Of a DNA stretch of 6,560 nt, positions 1 through 6,299 are shown in pieces. Positions within the stretch are counted from its first letter, which is position 1. Every line of letters starts with the position of its first letter. Both the position numbers and the translations under genes were made by a program. Source of the DNA: Actinomycetes bacterium (GTDB lineage: Bacteria > Actinomycetota > Acidimicrobiia > UBA5794). The notes beneath the pieces were generated by a model. It saw nothing but the letters and a program-made list of their open reading frames with translations, did not search any database and was not told the DNA's origin. The stretch covers positions 1 through 6,560 of the forward strand of contig JAUVQC010000076.1 of assembly GCA_030598305.1 (NCBI GenBank). The letters are read 5' to 3'.

Positions 1-553
1 AGTCGAACTTCTCGACCGCGCGGATGAGTCCGAGATTTCCCTCCTGGATCAGATCGAGAAGGCCCATTCCACGACCGACGTACTTCTTTGCGATCGAAAC
101 GACAAGACGCAAATTGGATTCGACAACACGCTTCCGGGCACGATCGGCCTTGCGAGCCTGTCGTTCGAGGATCACGCGTTCGGCCGTTGTGTAGGTCGCG
201 TTCGAATCCAGGCGCTCCTCGGCCTTCACCCCGGCTTCGACCTGCATCGAAAGCTCTACCTCTTGCTGAGTTGTGAGCAGCGGATAGCGGCCGATCTCCT
301 GGAGATACATCCTGACCGGATCGGACACGTGCACGAGTTCGTCGTTACTCATGGCCGTGTCAAAGAGGGCGTCCTCTGACTCCTCCCGGACGTCCATGCC
401 CGCTTCCATCAGCTTCTGAGTCACGAGTTCGAAGGAATCGGCAGGAGCCTTTGCATCCTCAAGCTCCTGTTGGATCTCTCCGACCATGATGAAGCCTCGC
501 TGGCGACACCGATCGCACAGCAGCTCAATGACTTCCGCGACTACATCACTCAT
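1..553 (-). CDS. rpoD: Primary sigma-70 factor RpoD/SigA (N-terminal part, 3' end outside window)
   Basis: This gene encodes the sigma subunit that directs RNA polymerase to housekeeping promoters. The first 184 residues are visible. Residues 6-57 resemble region 1.1, the short helical domain that keeps free sigma off DNA. Residues 78-112 are region 1.2, beginning [11 protein letters not shown]. Residues 146-184 are regions 2.1-2.2, the core-polymerase-binding helices, with [18 protein letters not shown] and then [20 protein letters not shown]. The window ends just before the -10-recognising region 2.3. I chose the ATG at 553 because region 1.1 homology starts almost at once and because this ATG overlaps the dnaG stop codon as ATGA, suggesting translational coupling. 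An internal ATG at 487 would cut into region 1.1. A CxxC pair (Cys13, Cys16) lies in region 1.1. Regions 3 and 4 are not visible, so a close group-2 paralogue cannot be fully excluded; linkage to dnaG favours the primary factor. Confidence 0.93.
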   Translation of the reverse strand, partial: MSDVVAEVIELLCDRCRQRGFIMVGEIQQELEDAKAPADSFELVTQKLMEAGMDVREESEDALFDTAMSNDELVHVSDPVRMYLQEIGRYPLLTTQQEVELSMQVEAGVKAEERLDSNATYTTAERVILERQARKADRARKRVVESNLRLVVSIAKKYVGRGMGLLDLIQEGNLGLIRAVEKFD

Positions 554-2325
554 TCAACGACCCTCTTCGTCCGTTTCTCCTGCTCCAACGCTACCAAGCG
601 ATTGAGTAATTCCGAATACCCCTGTTCATCGGCGTCACTATCGACGGTCTGGAGAGTTCTCGTGATCCGTGCGATCTCCCCATCGATCCGGAACACATCG
701 AGCTTGGCCACGAGCTCGATGGGGTCACTGACTGGCCGCTCATCCATTGCAAGGCGCCGAAGCACGCCGGAGTGCGGAGCATCGTCCGAGCCGATCGCAG
801 CGCCGAGGTCTGGCGTAGCGCCCGGCTCAATTCCGTTGATGATCGACTCCACCGTAGGAAAGGCTGCAGATGTCTCCGGATCCGTGAACATCGCCTCGTC
901 GATGTCGAGCGACGCCAATCGTTCGTCGTTCGACAACATCGCTCGGAGTAGCTCGAGCTCGACCTTGTACGAAGCTGTGTGCTCGATCGGTTCGGAACCA
1001 TCTTCACCCCGGGACGCCTCAGCACGCGACGATCTCGACCGACGGCGGGCATCGGATATCGCCGCTTCGACGAACTTCGACTCAACCCCCGTCTTGCGCG
1101 ATACGCCGTTGGCATACTCGTGCCTCGTGATGGCGTCCGGGTGGAGGGCGATGACACCTGCGGCCGCCTTTACTGCCTTGGCGCGTGCCTCTGGTTCATC
1201 GAGATCGAATCGGCCGAGTTCGGCATCGATCCGGACCTGGAGCAGCGGCACCGAATCCGTGACCGCACTCTGAAGAGCATCTGCATTGCCGTCCGCTACA
1301 ACATCCGCCGGATCCTTGCCCTCAGGAAGGACCGCAACACGAAGATCGAGATCACCAGGGACAGAGCGTTCGAACCCGCGAAGGGCCGCTCCTGCACCCG
1401 CCTCATCTGCATCGAACGCGAGCACGACACGCTCGGAGAACCGGCGCAGCAGATCGAGATGATCCTCACCGAGCGCGGTGCCACAGGTCGCAACGGCGAT
1501 CGGCATATCGGCCCGGTGCATCGCGATGACATCGGTATATCCCTCGACAACCACAGATGTGTCGCGCCGTACGATGTCCGACTTCGCCCAGTTGAGGCCG
1601 TAGAGCAACCGCGACTTGTGATAGATCGCTGTCTCGGGCGTGTTGAGGTACTTGGGGCCGTCACCGTCGAGGATGCGCGCACCGAAACCGACCGGGTCAC
1701 CCCTTAGGTCGAATATCGGAAACATGACTCGGCCACGGAACCGATCGACGACACCACCCTTGCGAGTGCCGCTGGCCAACCCCGCCTTCTGCATGGTGTC
1801 ATCCCTGATACCGCGGTCCCTCAGGTGGCGTACGAGCTCCTCCCAGCCCTCGGGTGAGAACCCAAGGGAGAACTGTTCGACCACATCACCGTCATATCCA
1901 CGGGAACGCAGATAGCTTCGAGCCGATCCGGCGTCGGCAGAGGACTTGAGCCTGTCCGTATAGAACTCAACGGCGATGGACGTTGCTTCGACGAGACGTT
2001 CCCGCTGGCTCCGGCGCTTTGCTGCCTCAGGGTCGATCGTGAGTGTCACACCCGCGCGACGTGCGAGCAGTTCCAGTGCACCAGTGAAGTCGACCGCCTG
2101 GGTCTCCTGCACCCATTTGAAGACGTCTCCGCTCTTCCCGCATCCGAAACAGTGGTAGAGGCCCCGTGCACCGTCGATGGAGAGAGACGGTGTCTTCTCT
2201 GAGTGAAAGGGACACACGGCCATAGTGGAGCGCCCGGAGCGCTTCACTTTCGTCACCTCAGCAGCGAGTTCGACAAGGTCGGTTTTCTCACGAACGAGGT
2301 CAATGTCATCCCGTGAATAGGCCAC
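550..2325 (-). CDS. dnaG: DNA primase DnaG
   Basis: DnaG synthesises RNA primers for lagging-strand replication and works with the DnaB helicase. The protein is 591 residues. Residues 38-62 form the CHC2 zinc ribbon (Cys38, His41, Cys59, Cys62; CPFH and CFGC). The RNA-polymerase domain follows, with [13 protein letters not shown] at 194-206 and GFGAR at 213-217. The Toprim core has [12 protein letters not shown] with catalytic Glu261, AFDADEAG with Asp305 and Asp307, and [10 protein letters not shown] at 334-342. A charged Arg/Ser/Glu-rich linker (about 428-446) leads to the likely helicase-binding C-terminal domain (about 450-591). I chose the GTG at 2325 because family similarity begins with [14 protein letters not shown] right after it. 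The longer reading frame from ATG 2451 adds 42 residues unlike DnaG and would run through a strong hairpin. There is no Shine-Dalgarno sequence, but TATCGT lies 6 nt before the GTG, so the mRNA may be leaderless. The stop overlaps rpoD by 4 bp. Confidence 0.96.
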   Translation of the reverse strand: MAYSRDDIDLVREKTDLVELAAEVTKVKRSGRSTMAVCPFHSEKTPSLSIDGARGLYHCFGCGKSGDVFKWVQETQAVDFTGALELLARRAGVTLTIDPEAAKRRSQRERLVEATSIAVEFYTDRLKSSADAGSARSYLRSRGYDGDVVEQFSLGFSPEGWEELVRHLRDRGIRDDTMQKAGLASGTRKGGVVDRFRGRVMFPIFDLRGDPVGFGARILDGDGPKYLNTPETAIYHKSRLLYGLNWAKSDIVRRDTSVVVEGYTDVIAMHRADMPIAVATCGTALGEDHLDLLRRFSERVVLAFDADEAGAGAALRGFERSVPGDLDLRVAVLPEGKDPADVVADGNADALQSAVTDSVPLLQVRIDAELGRFDLDEPEARAKAVKAAAGVIALHPDAITRHEYANGVSRKTGVESKFVEAAISDARRRSRSSRAEASRGEDGSEPIEHTASYKVELELLRAMLSNDERLASLDIDEAMFTDPETSAAFPTVESIINGIEPGATPDLGAAIGSDDAPHSGVLRRLAMDERPVSDPIELVAKLDVFRIDGEIARITRTLQTVDSDADEQGYSELLNRLVALEQEKRTKRVVE

Positions 2326-2331
2326 GCCGCG

Positions 2332-2337
2332 ACGATA
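2332..2337 (-). promoter_or_regulatory. Candidate -10 box of a leaderless dnaG promoter
   Basis: TATCGT on the minus strand fits TANNNT, is preceded by TG, and ends exactly 6 nt before the GTG start of dnaG. Transcription would then begin at the start codon itself. No convincing -35 box is seen: the expected place falls inside the neighbouring hairpin. The same geometry occurs before the pterin dehydratase gene at 6012. This is inferred from spacing only. Confidence 0.4.
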
Positions 2338-2352
2338 CAGCCATCTCGCGAG

Positions 2353-2378
2353 AAGGGCACCGCTGACGCGGTGCCCTT
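2353..2378 (-). terminator. Perfect 11-bp-stem hairpin upstream of dnaG, possible terminator or attenuator
   Basis: AAGGGCACCGC and GCGGTGCCCTT are perfect complements separated by a 4-nt loop. The stem is mostly G and C, with A-A/T-T closing pairs at the base. No long T tract follows on either strand: the minus-strand copy runs into TTCTCG, the plus-strand copy into TTGTGC. It could act as a terminator of the type without a U tract. It lies 27 nt before the dnaG GTG, and 30 nt after the stop of a possible minus-strand small ORF. The orientation is uncertain because the structure is symmetrical. In E. coli a terminator between rpsU and dnaG lowers primase expression, and this hairpin occupies the comparable place. 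Confidence 0.5.
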
Positions 2379-2400
2379 GTGCGCTCTTGGAGGAGATCTT

Positions 2401-2472
2401 GTGGAGTGTTACTTCTTGGTCTTCTGCGCCTGCATCGCCGCTGCGGCGCACATTCGCGACCTGACCATCTGA
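2401..2472 (+). CDS. Possible 23-residue hydrophobic peptide (weak candidate)
   Basis: A GTG at 2401 is preceded by a full GGAGG motif (2389-2393) with a 7-nt spacer, an excellent ribosome binding site. It opens a 23-residue frame rich in hydrophobic residues and cysteine (YFLVFCACIAAAAHI in the middle), ending at TGA 2472, with an ATG directly after the stop. It lies upstream of the Lrp-family gene on the same strand, so it could be a leader peptide. It overlaps the minus-strand candidate almost completely, so at most one is likely to be real. No homology is recognised. The GGAGG could be chance in GC-rich sequence. Confidence 0.15.
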   Translation: MECYFLVFCACIAAAAHIRDLTI

Positions 2473-2492
2473 ATGGCTGTATCGGGGTGCAT
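2409..2492 (-). CDS. Possible 27-residue basic-tailed peptide (weak candidate)
   Basis: An ATG at 2492 has AGAGGA (2502-2507) 9 nt upstream, a plausible ribosome binding site. The 27-residue frame starts MHPDTAIQMV, has a short alanine run and ends QKTKK. Thirty nucleotides after its TAA comes the strong hairpin at 2353-2378, so order and spacing resemble a very small gene with its own terminator. It occupies the position rpsU has in classical dnaG operons, but the sequence is not ribosomal protein S21. No homology is recognised. It overlaps the opposite-strand candidate. Confidence 0.2.
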   Translation of the reverse strand: MHPDTAIQMVRSRMCAAAAMQAQKTKK

Positions 2493-2572
2493 TTGCTGCC
2501 GTCCTCTTTCTGTGCCTTTGTATCGGCTTGTCTATTGGTTCAACACTGGAAAGTGTATGTACATTCCCGCAA

Positions 2573-2578
2573 TATCAT
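2573..2578 (+). promoter_or_regulatory. Candidate -10 box for the Lrp-family gene
   Basis: TATCAT fits TANNNT and lies 15 nt before the ATG, which would give a leader of about 9 nt without room for a normal Shine-Dalgarno sequence. An alternative -10 is TAATAA at 2580-2585, 8 nt before the ATG, which would make the message leaderless. No clear -35 box is visible for either. Confidence 0.3.
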
Positions 2579-2589
2579 GTAATAATTAC
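2579..2589. promoter_or_regulatory. Palindrome at the start of the Lrp-family gene, candidate operator
   Basis: GTAAT-A-ATTAC is a perfect inverted repeat centred at 2584, ending 4 bp before the regulator's ATG and overlapping its candidate -10 region. Lrp/AsnC regulators often repress their own genes by binding AT-rich imperfect palindromes at the promoter. Binding here is an inference from position and symmetry. The 5-bp arms are short enough to arise by chance in AT-rich sequence. Confidence 0.35.
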
Positions 2590-2593
2590 GCAC

Positions 2594-3034
2594 ATGGACG
2601 AGCTTGACCGTAAAATCATCGCCGTACTCACCGAAGATGGTCGAACCCCCTACAGCCGAATCGCAGAGGACTGTGGCGTAGCAACCACCACGGTGCACCA
2701 AAGGGTGAAACGGCTCACCGACCGAGGGATCATCATCGGCACCAGGGTGCGGGTCGATTGGGAGGCCGTCGGACTCCCGGTCACCGCTGTGATATCGCTG
2801 GAATCGCCAAGCAGCGAACCGCTGGCGGCCATCGCCGAGGAACTCAGCGCCATCCCCTTCGTCCAGAACTGCTTCGCCGTCACGGGCGAGTTCGATCTCC
2901 TCATGACCGTGCGGGCTCGATCCTCAGAGCATCTCGGCGAACTCCTCGAGGAGATCCGTGGACATGCGCCCGGCCGGACTCGCACGCTCGTCGTGCTTTC
3001 GACCTACTTCGAAGGACGAGTACCGCCGGTCTGA
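2594..3034 (+). CDS. Lrp/AsnC-family transcriptional regulator
   Basis: This is a 146-residue DNA-binding regulator, the normal length for the family. The N-terminal winged helix-turn-helix covers about residues 2-55: it starts DELDRKIIAVLTEDGRTPYSRIA and continues with the recognition helix around ATTTVHQRVKRLTDRGII. The C-terminal RAM/ligand-sensing domain covers about 62-140 and has the typical VTGEFDLLMTVRA segment (96-108) and ends in TLVVLSTYFEGRV. Such proteins form dimers or higher oligomers and commonly sense amino acids, but the ligand cannot be read here. I chose the ATG at 2594 because family similarity begins at residue 2; the longer frame from 2528 adds unrelated residues. There is no Shine-Dalgarno sequence. 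The gene diverges from dnaG and converges on glyS, so the neighbours do not reveal its targets. Confidence 0.93.
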   Translation: MDELDRKIIAVLTEDGRTPYSRIAEDCGVATTTVHQRVKRLTDRGIIIGTRVRVDWEAVGLPVTAVISLESPSSEPLAAIAEELSAIPFVQNCFAVTGEFDLLMTVRARSSEHLGELLEEIRGHAPGRTRTLVVLSTYFEGRVPPV

Positions 3035-3045
3035 GCCCCCGTTCT

Positions 3046-3055
3046 GTGGGCCCAC
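3046..3055. repeat. 10-bp perfect palindrome in the convergent gap after the Lrp-family gene
   Basis: GTGGGCCCAC lies in the 64-bp gap between two convergent genes. A second small dyad, AACCC-T-GGGTT, is at 3077-3087. Either could contribute to termination in both directions, but as RNA the first must lose its central pairs to form a loop, leaving a weak stem, and neither is followed by a T tract. No stronger terminator is seen in this gap. Confidence 0.25.
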
Positions 3056-3098
3056 TGCGGCACATACCGGTCCGCGAACCCTGGGTTGAGATCGGGGG

Positions 3099-4406
3099 TT
3101 AGTTGGGGAGGTGGTCGGTGAGGTAGGCGACGAGACTCTCGACGGGGATCCTGTCCTGGGACATGGTGTCGCGGTCACGGACCGTCACCTGGTTGTCGTC
3201 GAGTGAATCGAAGTCAACGGTGACACAGCACGGGGTCCCGATCTCGTCCTGTCTCCGATAACGGCGACCGATCGATTGGGTGAGGTCCACCTCGATCTGC
3301 CACTTGTCACGCAACAGGTCAGCAACCTTCTGGGTCGTCTCGACGAGATCCGGTTTCTTGGATAGCGGCAACACTGCCACTTTGATGGGAGCGAGTCTCG
3401 GATCCAGCTTCAGCACGACGCGTTCTTCCCCACGCACCTCTTCCTCCGTGTAGGCGTCGATGAGGAACGCAAACGTAGTCCGGGTCGCTCCACCAGCAGG
3501 CTCGATCACATACGGCACGAACCTCTCGTCCGCCTCCTGGTCGAAGTAGGTGAGATCCTCACCCGAATGTTCGATGTGCGCCTTGAGGTCGAAATCCGTG
3601 CGGTTCGCAACACCCTCGAGTTCGTCCCACCCCCATGGGAAGAGATACTCGACGTCGAAGGTCGCTGCCGCATAGTGAGCGAGTTCGTCGGGTTCATGCT
3701 CACGCAACCTGAGGTTCTCCGGGGTCATACCGAGATCGAGATACCAGTTGTGGCGGATCTCAAGCCACTGCTGAAACGCATCGGCGGCATCATCGGGGTG
3801 AACGAAGTACTCCATCTCCATCTGCTCGAACTCACGGGTCCTGAACACGAATTGGCCCGGTGTGATCTCGTTGCGAAAGGATTTCCCGATCTGCGCGATG
3901 CCGAAGGGCAGCTTCATCCGTGCCGTGCGACGTACGTTCTCGAAGTTGATGAAGATGCCCTGGGCGGTCTCGGGACGCAGATACACGGCGTTGTCAGCGG
4001 ACTCGACGGGACCCATGTGCGTCTTGAACATGAGGTTGAACTCTTTGGGTTCAGTGAACGTACCTGACTTGCCACACGTTGGGCATTGATCCGGTTTGTC
4101 GAGCTTGTCGAGGCGGTGACGGCTGTTGCAGTTCGTGCATTCGACGAGTGGGTCAGAGAATGATGCGAGGTGACCGCTCGCCTCCCACACCTGTGGTGAC
4201 TGCAGGACCGCAGAATCGATGCCCACGACATCGTCACGCATCCGGACCATCGAACGCCACCACTGTTCCTTGACGTTGCGCAGCAGTTCTGTGCCGAGCG
4301 GCCCATAGTCGTATGCCGAACGGAGACCGCCGTATATCTCTGACGATTGGAAGACGAACCCACGCTTCTTCGCGAGGTTGACGATCGTGTCGAAATCGGC
4401 TGGCAT
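3099..4406 (-). CDS. glyS: Glycyl-tRNA synthetase, single-chain dimeric type
   Basis: This class II enzyme joins glycine to tRNA(Gly) using ATP in the cytoplasm. The protein is 435 residues, in the range of actinobacterial single-chain GlyRS, not the two-subunit alpha/beta form. The N-terminus has [16 protein letters not shown] and [19 protein letters not shown] (33-50). A zinc-ribbon insertion has Cys90, Cys93, Cys108 and Cys111. [15 protein letters not shown] is at 141-155, motif 2 at 177-199 ([19 protein letters not shown]), and motif 3 around [18 protein letters not shown] at 302-319. The anticodon-binding domain covers about 338-433. I chose the ATG at 4406: AGGA lies 6 nt upstream, and family similarity starts at once. 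A GTG directly precedes it. Longer in-frame starts run into uppS. It is probably cotranscribed with recO and uppS, with a hairpin in between. Confidence 0.96.
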   Translation of the reverse strand: MPADFDTIVNLAKKRGFVFQSSEIYGGLRSAYDYGPLGTELLRNVKEQWWRSMVRMRDDVVGIDSAVLQSPQVWEASGHLASFSDPLVECTNCNSRHRLDKLDKPDQCPTCGKSGTFTEPKEFNLMFKTHMGPVESADNAVYLRPETAQGIFINFENVRRTARMKLPFGIAQIGKSFRNEITPGQFVFRTREFEQMEMEYFVHPDDAADAFQQWLEIRHNWYLDLGMTPENLRLREHEPDELAHYAAATFDVEYLFPWGWDELEGVANRTDFDLKAHIEHSGEDLTYFDQEADERFVPYVIEPAGGATRTTFAFLIDAYTEEEVRGEERVVLKLDPRLAPIKVAVLPLSKKPDLVETTQKVADLLRDKWQIEVDLTQSIGRRYRRQDEIGTPCCVTVDFDSLDDNQVTVRDRDTMSQDRIPVESLVAYLTDHLPN

Positions 4407-4443
4407 CACGGGTCCTGGCTGTCGGTGACGTTCTGTGGGTAGG

Positions 4444-4461
4444 CGTGCCCCTGCGGGCACG
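4444..4461 (-). terminator. Hairpin between uppS and glyS, possible attenuator or processing site
   Basis: CGTGCCC and GGGCACG are perfect complements with a 4-nt loop. The hairpin begins 6 nt after the uppS stop codon and ends 37 nt before the glyS start. No T tract follows on the minus strand (GCCTACCC), so full termination is doubtful; partial termination, protection of the upstream mRNA or a processing site are all possible. The gap is too short for a T-box leader. Confidence 0.4.
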
Positions 4462-4467
4462 TTGATG

Positions 4468-5235
4468 CTAACCGGGAGGCTCGGTGAACGATTCATCAAT
4501 AGCTCCGCCGAAACGGCGGTCCCTCTCCTGGTACTGCGCGATGCAGCGGGCCAATTCGTCCCTATCGAAGTCCGGCCAGAGCACCGGCGTGAACACGTAC
4601 TCGCTGTACGCCGCCTCCCACAACAGGAAGTTCGACGTCCTCTGCTCCCCACTCGTGCGGATGACGAGGTCCGGATCGGGCATCTCAGGTATGTAGAGGT
4701 GGTCCTTCACGATCTGCTCGTCAATCTCTCCGGGACGCAGAACACCCGAAAGGAGATCCGCAGCAACACGCCTGATCGCATCGATGATCTCGACTCTCCC
4801 CCCGTAGTTGAACGCAAACACCATCGTCATGGTGGTGTTGTCCGCTGTGAGTTCCTCTGCGGACCGGATCCGGTCCCGCAACTCCTGGGGCACACGGTGA
4901 TCGTCGACATCACCCATGAAGATGACACGCACGCCAAGTTCGTTGAGTTCGTCACGCCGCCTCTCGAGCAGATCAACGTTGAACTGCATGAGGAACGACA
5001 CCTCGTACTCGTCCCTGTCCCAGTTCTCGGTCGAGAACGTGTAGACGGTCAACCACTCGATGCCAAGCTCCAAGGCTCCGTATACGACGTCGAAAAGTGC
5101 CGGCTCGCCAGCAGCATGTCCCTGGGTACGGTGGAGCCCGCGCTGGTTGGCCCATCGCCCGTTGCCGTCCATGATGATCCCGACATGTTTGGGGATCGCG
5201 TCACGGTCAACCTCAACGGAGATCTTGTCAGCCAT
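4468..5235 (-). CDS. uppS: Isoprenyl (polyprenyl) diphosphate synthase, UppS/cis-prenyltransferase family
   Basis: This cytosolic, membrane-associated enzyme adds isopentenyl diphosphate units in the cis configuration to make the polyprenyl diphosphate precursor of the lipid carrier for peptidoglycan and other envelope polymers. The protein is 255 residues. [13 protein letters not shown] (17-29) holds the catalytic Asp23. [10 protein letters not shown] is at 63-72, FAFNYGGR at 140-147, and [20 protein letters not shown] at 187-206, with Arg193, Arg199 and Ser201 matching the diphosphate-binding residues and Glu212 the magnesium ligand known from E. coli UppS. The product chain length (decaprenyl as in mycobacteria, or undecaprenyl) cannot be told. 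The start ATG 5235 lies inside the end of recO with an 8-bp overlap, so translation is probably coupled. The era/recO/uppS neighbourhood supports the cell-wall enzyme rather than a short-chain paralogue. Confidence 0.95.
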   Translation of the reverse strand: MADKISVEVDRDAIPKHVGIIMDGNGRWANQRGLHRTQGHAAGEPALFDVVYGALELGIEWLTVYTFSTENWDRDEYEVSFLMQFNVDLLERRRDELNELGVRVIFMGDVDDHRVPQELRDRIRSAEELTADNTTMTMVFAFNYGGRVEIIDAIRRVAADLLSGVLRPGEIDEQIVKDHLYIPEMPDPDLVIRTSGEQRTSNFLLWEAAYSEYVFTPVLWPDFDRDELARCIAQYQERDRRFGGAIDESFTEPPG

Positions 5236-5947
5236 TGAGCATCACCAAGCTCTCGAGTTGCCGCTCCAGGTGGTACTCCATGAAACGTCTGGTCACACCG
5301 AGAGCCTCACGGGACATCGACTCGTCGGCGTCCGGGAGCATGTGGAATTCAGCTGCCGCGACGGCGGCCATGTAGGGGACCAATCCCTCGCGCAGTGCAT
5401 AAGCGCCGGGAGTACGGCACGACTCACAGAGCGACCCACCTGCGGCGAAGCTGAACCGGCGGAGATCTTCCCGTGTCCCACAACCTGCGCACGAGTCGAG
5501 CGCAGGAGCAACACCGATGACGTCTGCGGCCTTCAGAAGGAACGAGGTCACAAGATCGAGGTGAGGGGCGCGGTGGTCCAGCACCGTGAGACCACGCTGC
5601 AGGAGCAGGAACATTCGAAGTGACGGCTCATCCTCTTGGACGACAGCATCGACAACCTCGACCATCGTCGAGGCTGCAAGCACCCTGTCAAGGTGGTTGC
5701 GCAGCTCCCCAAAGGCATTGATCGTCGAAACCTGGGTGATCGTGTCGAGGTTCCTACCCTCGTACAGGATGATGTCGACATGCGTGAACGGCTCGAGTCT
5801 TCCCCCGAAACGGCTCTTCGTCTTGCGCACGCCTTTGGCAACGGTGCGGAGCTTCCCATGGTTCGGACTCACGAGCACAACAACTCGATGTGACTCCCCG
5901 AACGGGTAGCCGCGAAGCACAATTCCTTGGTCGTTGCGGATAGCCAT
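5228..5947 (-). CDS. recO: DNA repair protein RecO
   Basis: RecO, with RecR and often RecF, helps load RecA onto SSB-coated single-stranded DNA and can anneal complementary strands. The protein is 239 residues, the usual size. The N-terminal OB fold covers about 1-80, with GIVLRGYPFGESHRVVVLVS and then KGVRKTKSRFGGRLEPFTH (38-56). The middle is helical. A four-cysteine zinc motif follows at Cys153, Cys156, Cys174 and Cys177 (CAGC and CESC), typical of many RecO proteins. I chose the ATG at 5947 because MAIRNDQGIVL is the conventional RecO beginning; the upstream in-frame ATG at 5974 adds nine residues without family similarity. There is no Shine-Dalgarno sequence; TAGTGT lies 8 nt before the start. 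The stop overlaps uppS by 8 bp. Confidence 0.94.
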   Translation of the reverse strand: MAIRNDQGIVLRGYPFGESHRVVVLVSPNHGKLRTVAKGVRKTKSRFGGRLEPFTHVDIILYEGRNLDTITQVSTINAFGELRNHLDRVLAASTMVEVVDAVVQEDEPSLRMFLLLQRGLTVLDHRAPHLDLVTSFLLKAADVIGVAPALDSCAGCGTREDLRRFSFAAGGSLCESCRTPGAYALREGLVPYMAAVAAAEFHMLPDADESMSREALGVTRRFMEYHLERQLESLVMLNG

Positions 5948-5955
5948 GGAACAGG

Positions 5956-5961
5956 ACACTA
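5956..5961 (-). promoter_or_regulatory. Candidate -10 box for recO
   Basis: TAGTGT on the minus strand fits TANNNT and ends 8 nt before the recO ATG, so transcription would start within 1-2 nt of the start codon. No Shine-Dalgarno sequence and no good -35 box are present. It would drive recO, uppS and possibly glyS. Confidence 0.4.
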
Positions 5962-5999
5962 GGACACAGAACACGAAACATGGACGTCTGCCAGCGGTC

Positions 6000-6005
6000 T
6001 ATTGT
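6000..6005 (+). promoter_or_regulatory. Candidate -10 box of a leaderless promoter for the pterin dehydratase gene
   Basis: TATTGT fits TANNNT and ends exactly 6 nt before the ATG at 6012, placing the expected transcription start on the A of the start codon. There is no Shine-Dalgarno sequence. TGGACG at 5981-5986 resembles a -35 box but the 13-nt spacer is too short. Confidence 0.45.
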
Positions 6006-6011
6006 GACGCC

Positions 6012-6293
6012 ATGCCCACCGACATCTCCGCGAACCAGATCGACTCGTTTCTCACGGAGCATGACGCATGGACCCGCAACGGTGAGTCGATCACCAGGAC
6101 GTTCGTCCTCGGCGACTTCAACGAAGCGCTCGGATTCGTGGTGAGGCTCGGGCTTGCCTCAGAAGTGGCTGACCATCATCCCGACATCGACATCAGATGG
6201 AACAAGGTGACGTGCACACTCTCGACGCACTCTCAAGGCGCTCTCACCAGCAAGGATCTCGACCTCGCCGTCCGCTTCGACTCGTTCCTCTGA
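6012..6293 (+). CDS. Pterin-4a-carbinolamine dehydratase family protein
   Basis: The family (PCD/DCoH, PhhB in Pseudomonas) dehydrates 4a-hydroxytetrahydrobiopterin during recycling of the pterin cofactor of aromatic amino acid hydroxylases. Many bacteria carry it without such a hydroxylase, and its job there is uncertain. The protein is 93 residues, the normal length. The family signature is clear: DHHPDIDIRWNKVTCTLSTH at 54-73, followed by LTSKDLDLAVRFD. His55, His56 and His73 fit the conserved active-site histidines. The N-terminus has the usual short helix and strand (TRTFVLGDFNEALGFVVRLG, 29-48). I chose the ATG at 6012 because the longer frame from 5934 runs back through the recO start without family similarity, and because of the TATTGT box before it. 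It lies on the opposite strand between era and recO, with its stop 6 bp from the era stop. Confidence 0.92.
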   Translation: MPTDISANQIDSFLTEHDAWTRNGESITRTFVLGDFNEALGFVVRLGLASEVADHHPDIDIRWNKVTCTLSTHSQGALTSKDLDLAVRFDSFL

Positions 6294-6299
6294 CGCAGT

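Larger units (their letters stand above)
2326..2593. other. Divergent intergenic region between dnaG and the Lrp-family gene
   Basis: This 268-bp gap is the longest stretch without a confident gene. It contains, from left to right, the candidate dnaG -10 box, the perfect hairpin, two small-ORF candidates on opposite strands, and an AT-rich end (about 2536-2593) leading into the regulator. The AT-rich end contains the 8-bp palindrome ATGTACAT (2557-2564), a TATCAT box (2573-2578) and the GTAAT-A-ATTAC palindrome (2579-2589). The base composition of this end differs clearly from the GC-rich genes and is what a promoter region would look like. I see no rpsU and no recognisable structured RNA. 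Confidence 0.6.

Noticed and set aside
470..1707. Long plus-strand open frames of 267 and 242 codons opposite dnaG
   Set aside because: They are mirror frames of a GC-rich real gene, with serine/arginine-rich or composition-driven translations, no family similarity and no promoter; dnaG on the other strand explains the sequence fully.
2326..2451. A 42-residue N-terminal extension of DnaG from ATG 2451
   Set aside because: The added residues do not resemble any DnaG and would include the perfect hairpin at 2353-2378. The GTG at 2325 sits directly before the conserved beginning.
2409..2492. The minus-strand small ORF as a degenerate rpsU
   Set aside because: Only the position and the basic tail suggest it. 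None of the S21 sequence pattern is recognisable in its 27 residues.
3041..4439. GTTCTGTGGG present on both sides of glyS (3041-3050 and 4430-4439), as if flanking a mobile unit
   Set aside because: A 10-bp exact repeat is expected several times by chance in a window of this length, and nothing else suggests mobility of this housekeeping gene.
4407..4467. A T-box riboswitch for glyS
   Set aside because: The gap between uppS and glyS is about 60 nt, far too short for a T-box leader, and no T-box core motif is seen.
4407..4652. N-terminal extension of GlyRS into the uppS gene
   Set aside because: The extension only reuses uppS sequence in another frame. The ATG at 4406 has AGGA upstream and family similarity starts there.
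4435..5238. 267-codon plus-strand open frame opposite uppS
   Set aside because: It covers almost exactly the uppS gene in antisense and has no recognisable domain. uppS carries all catalytic motifs.
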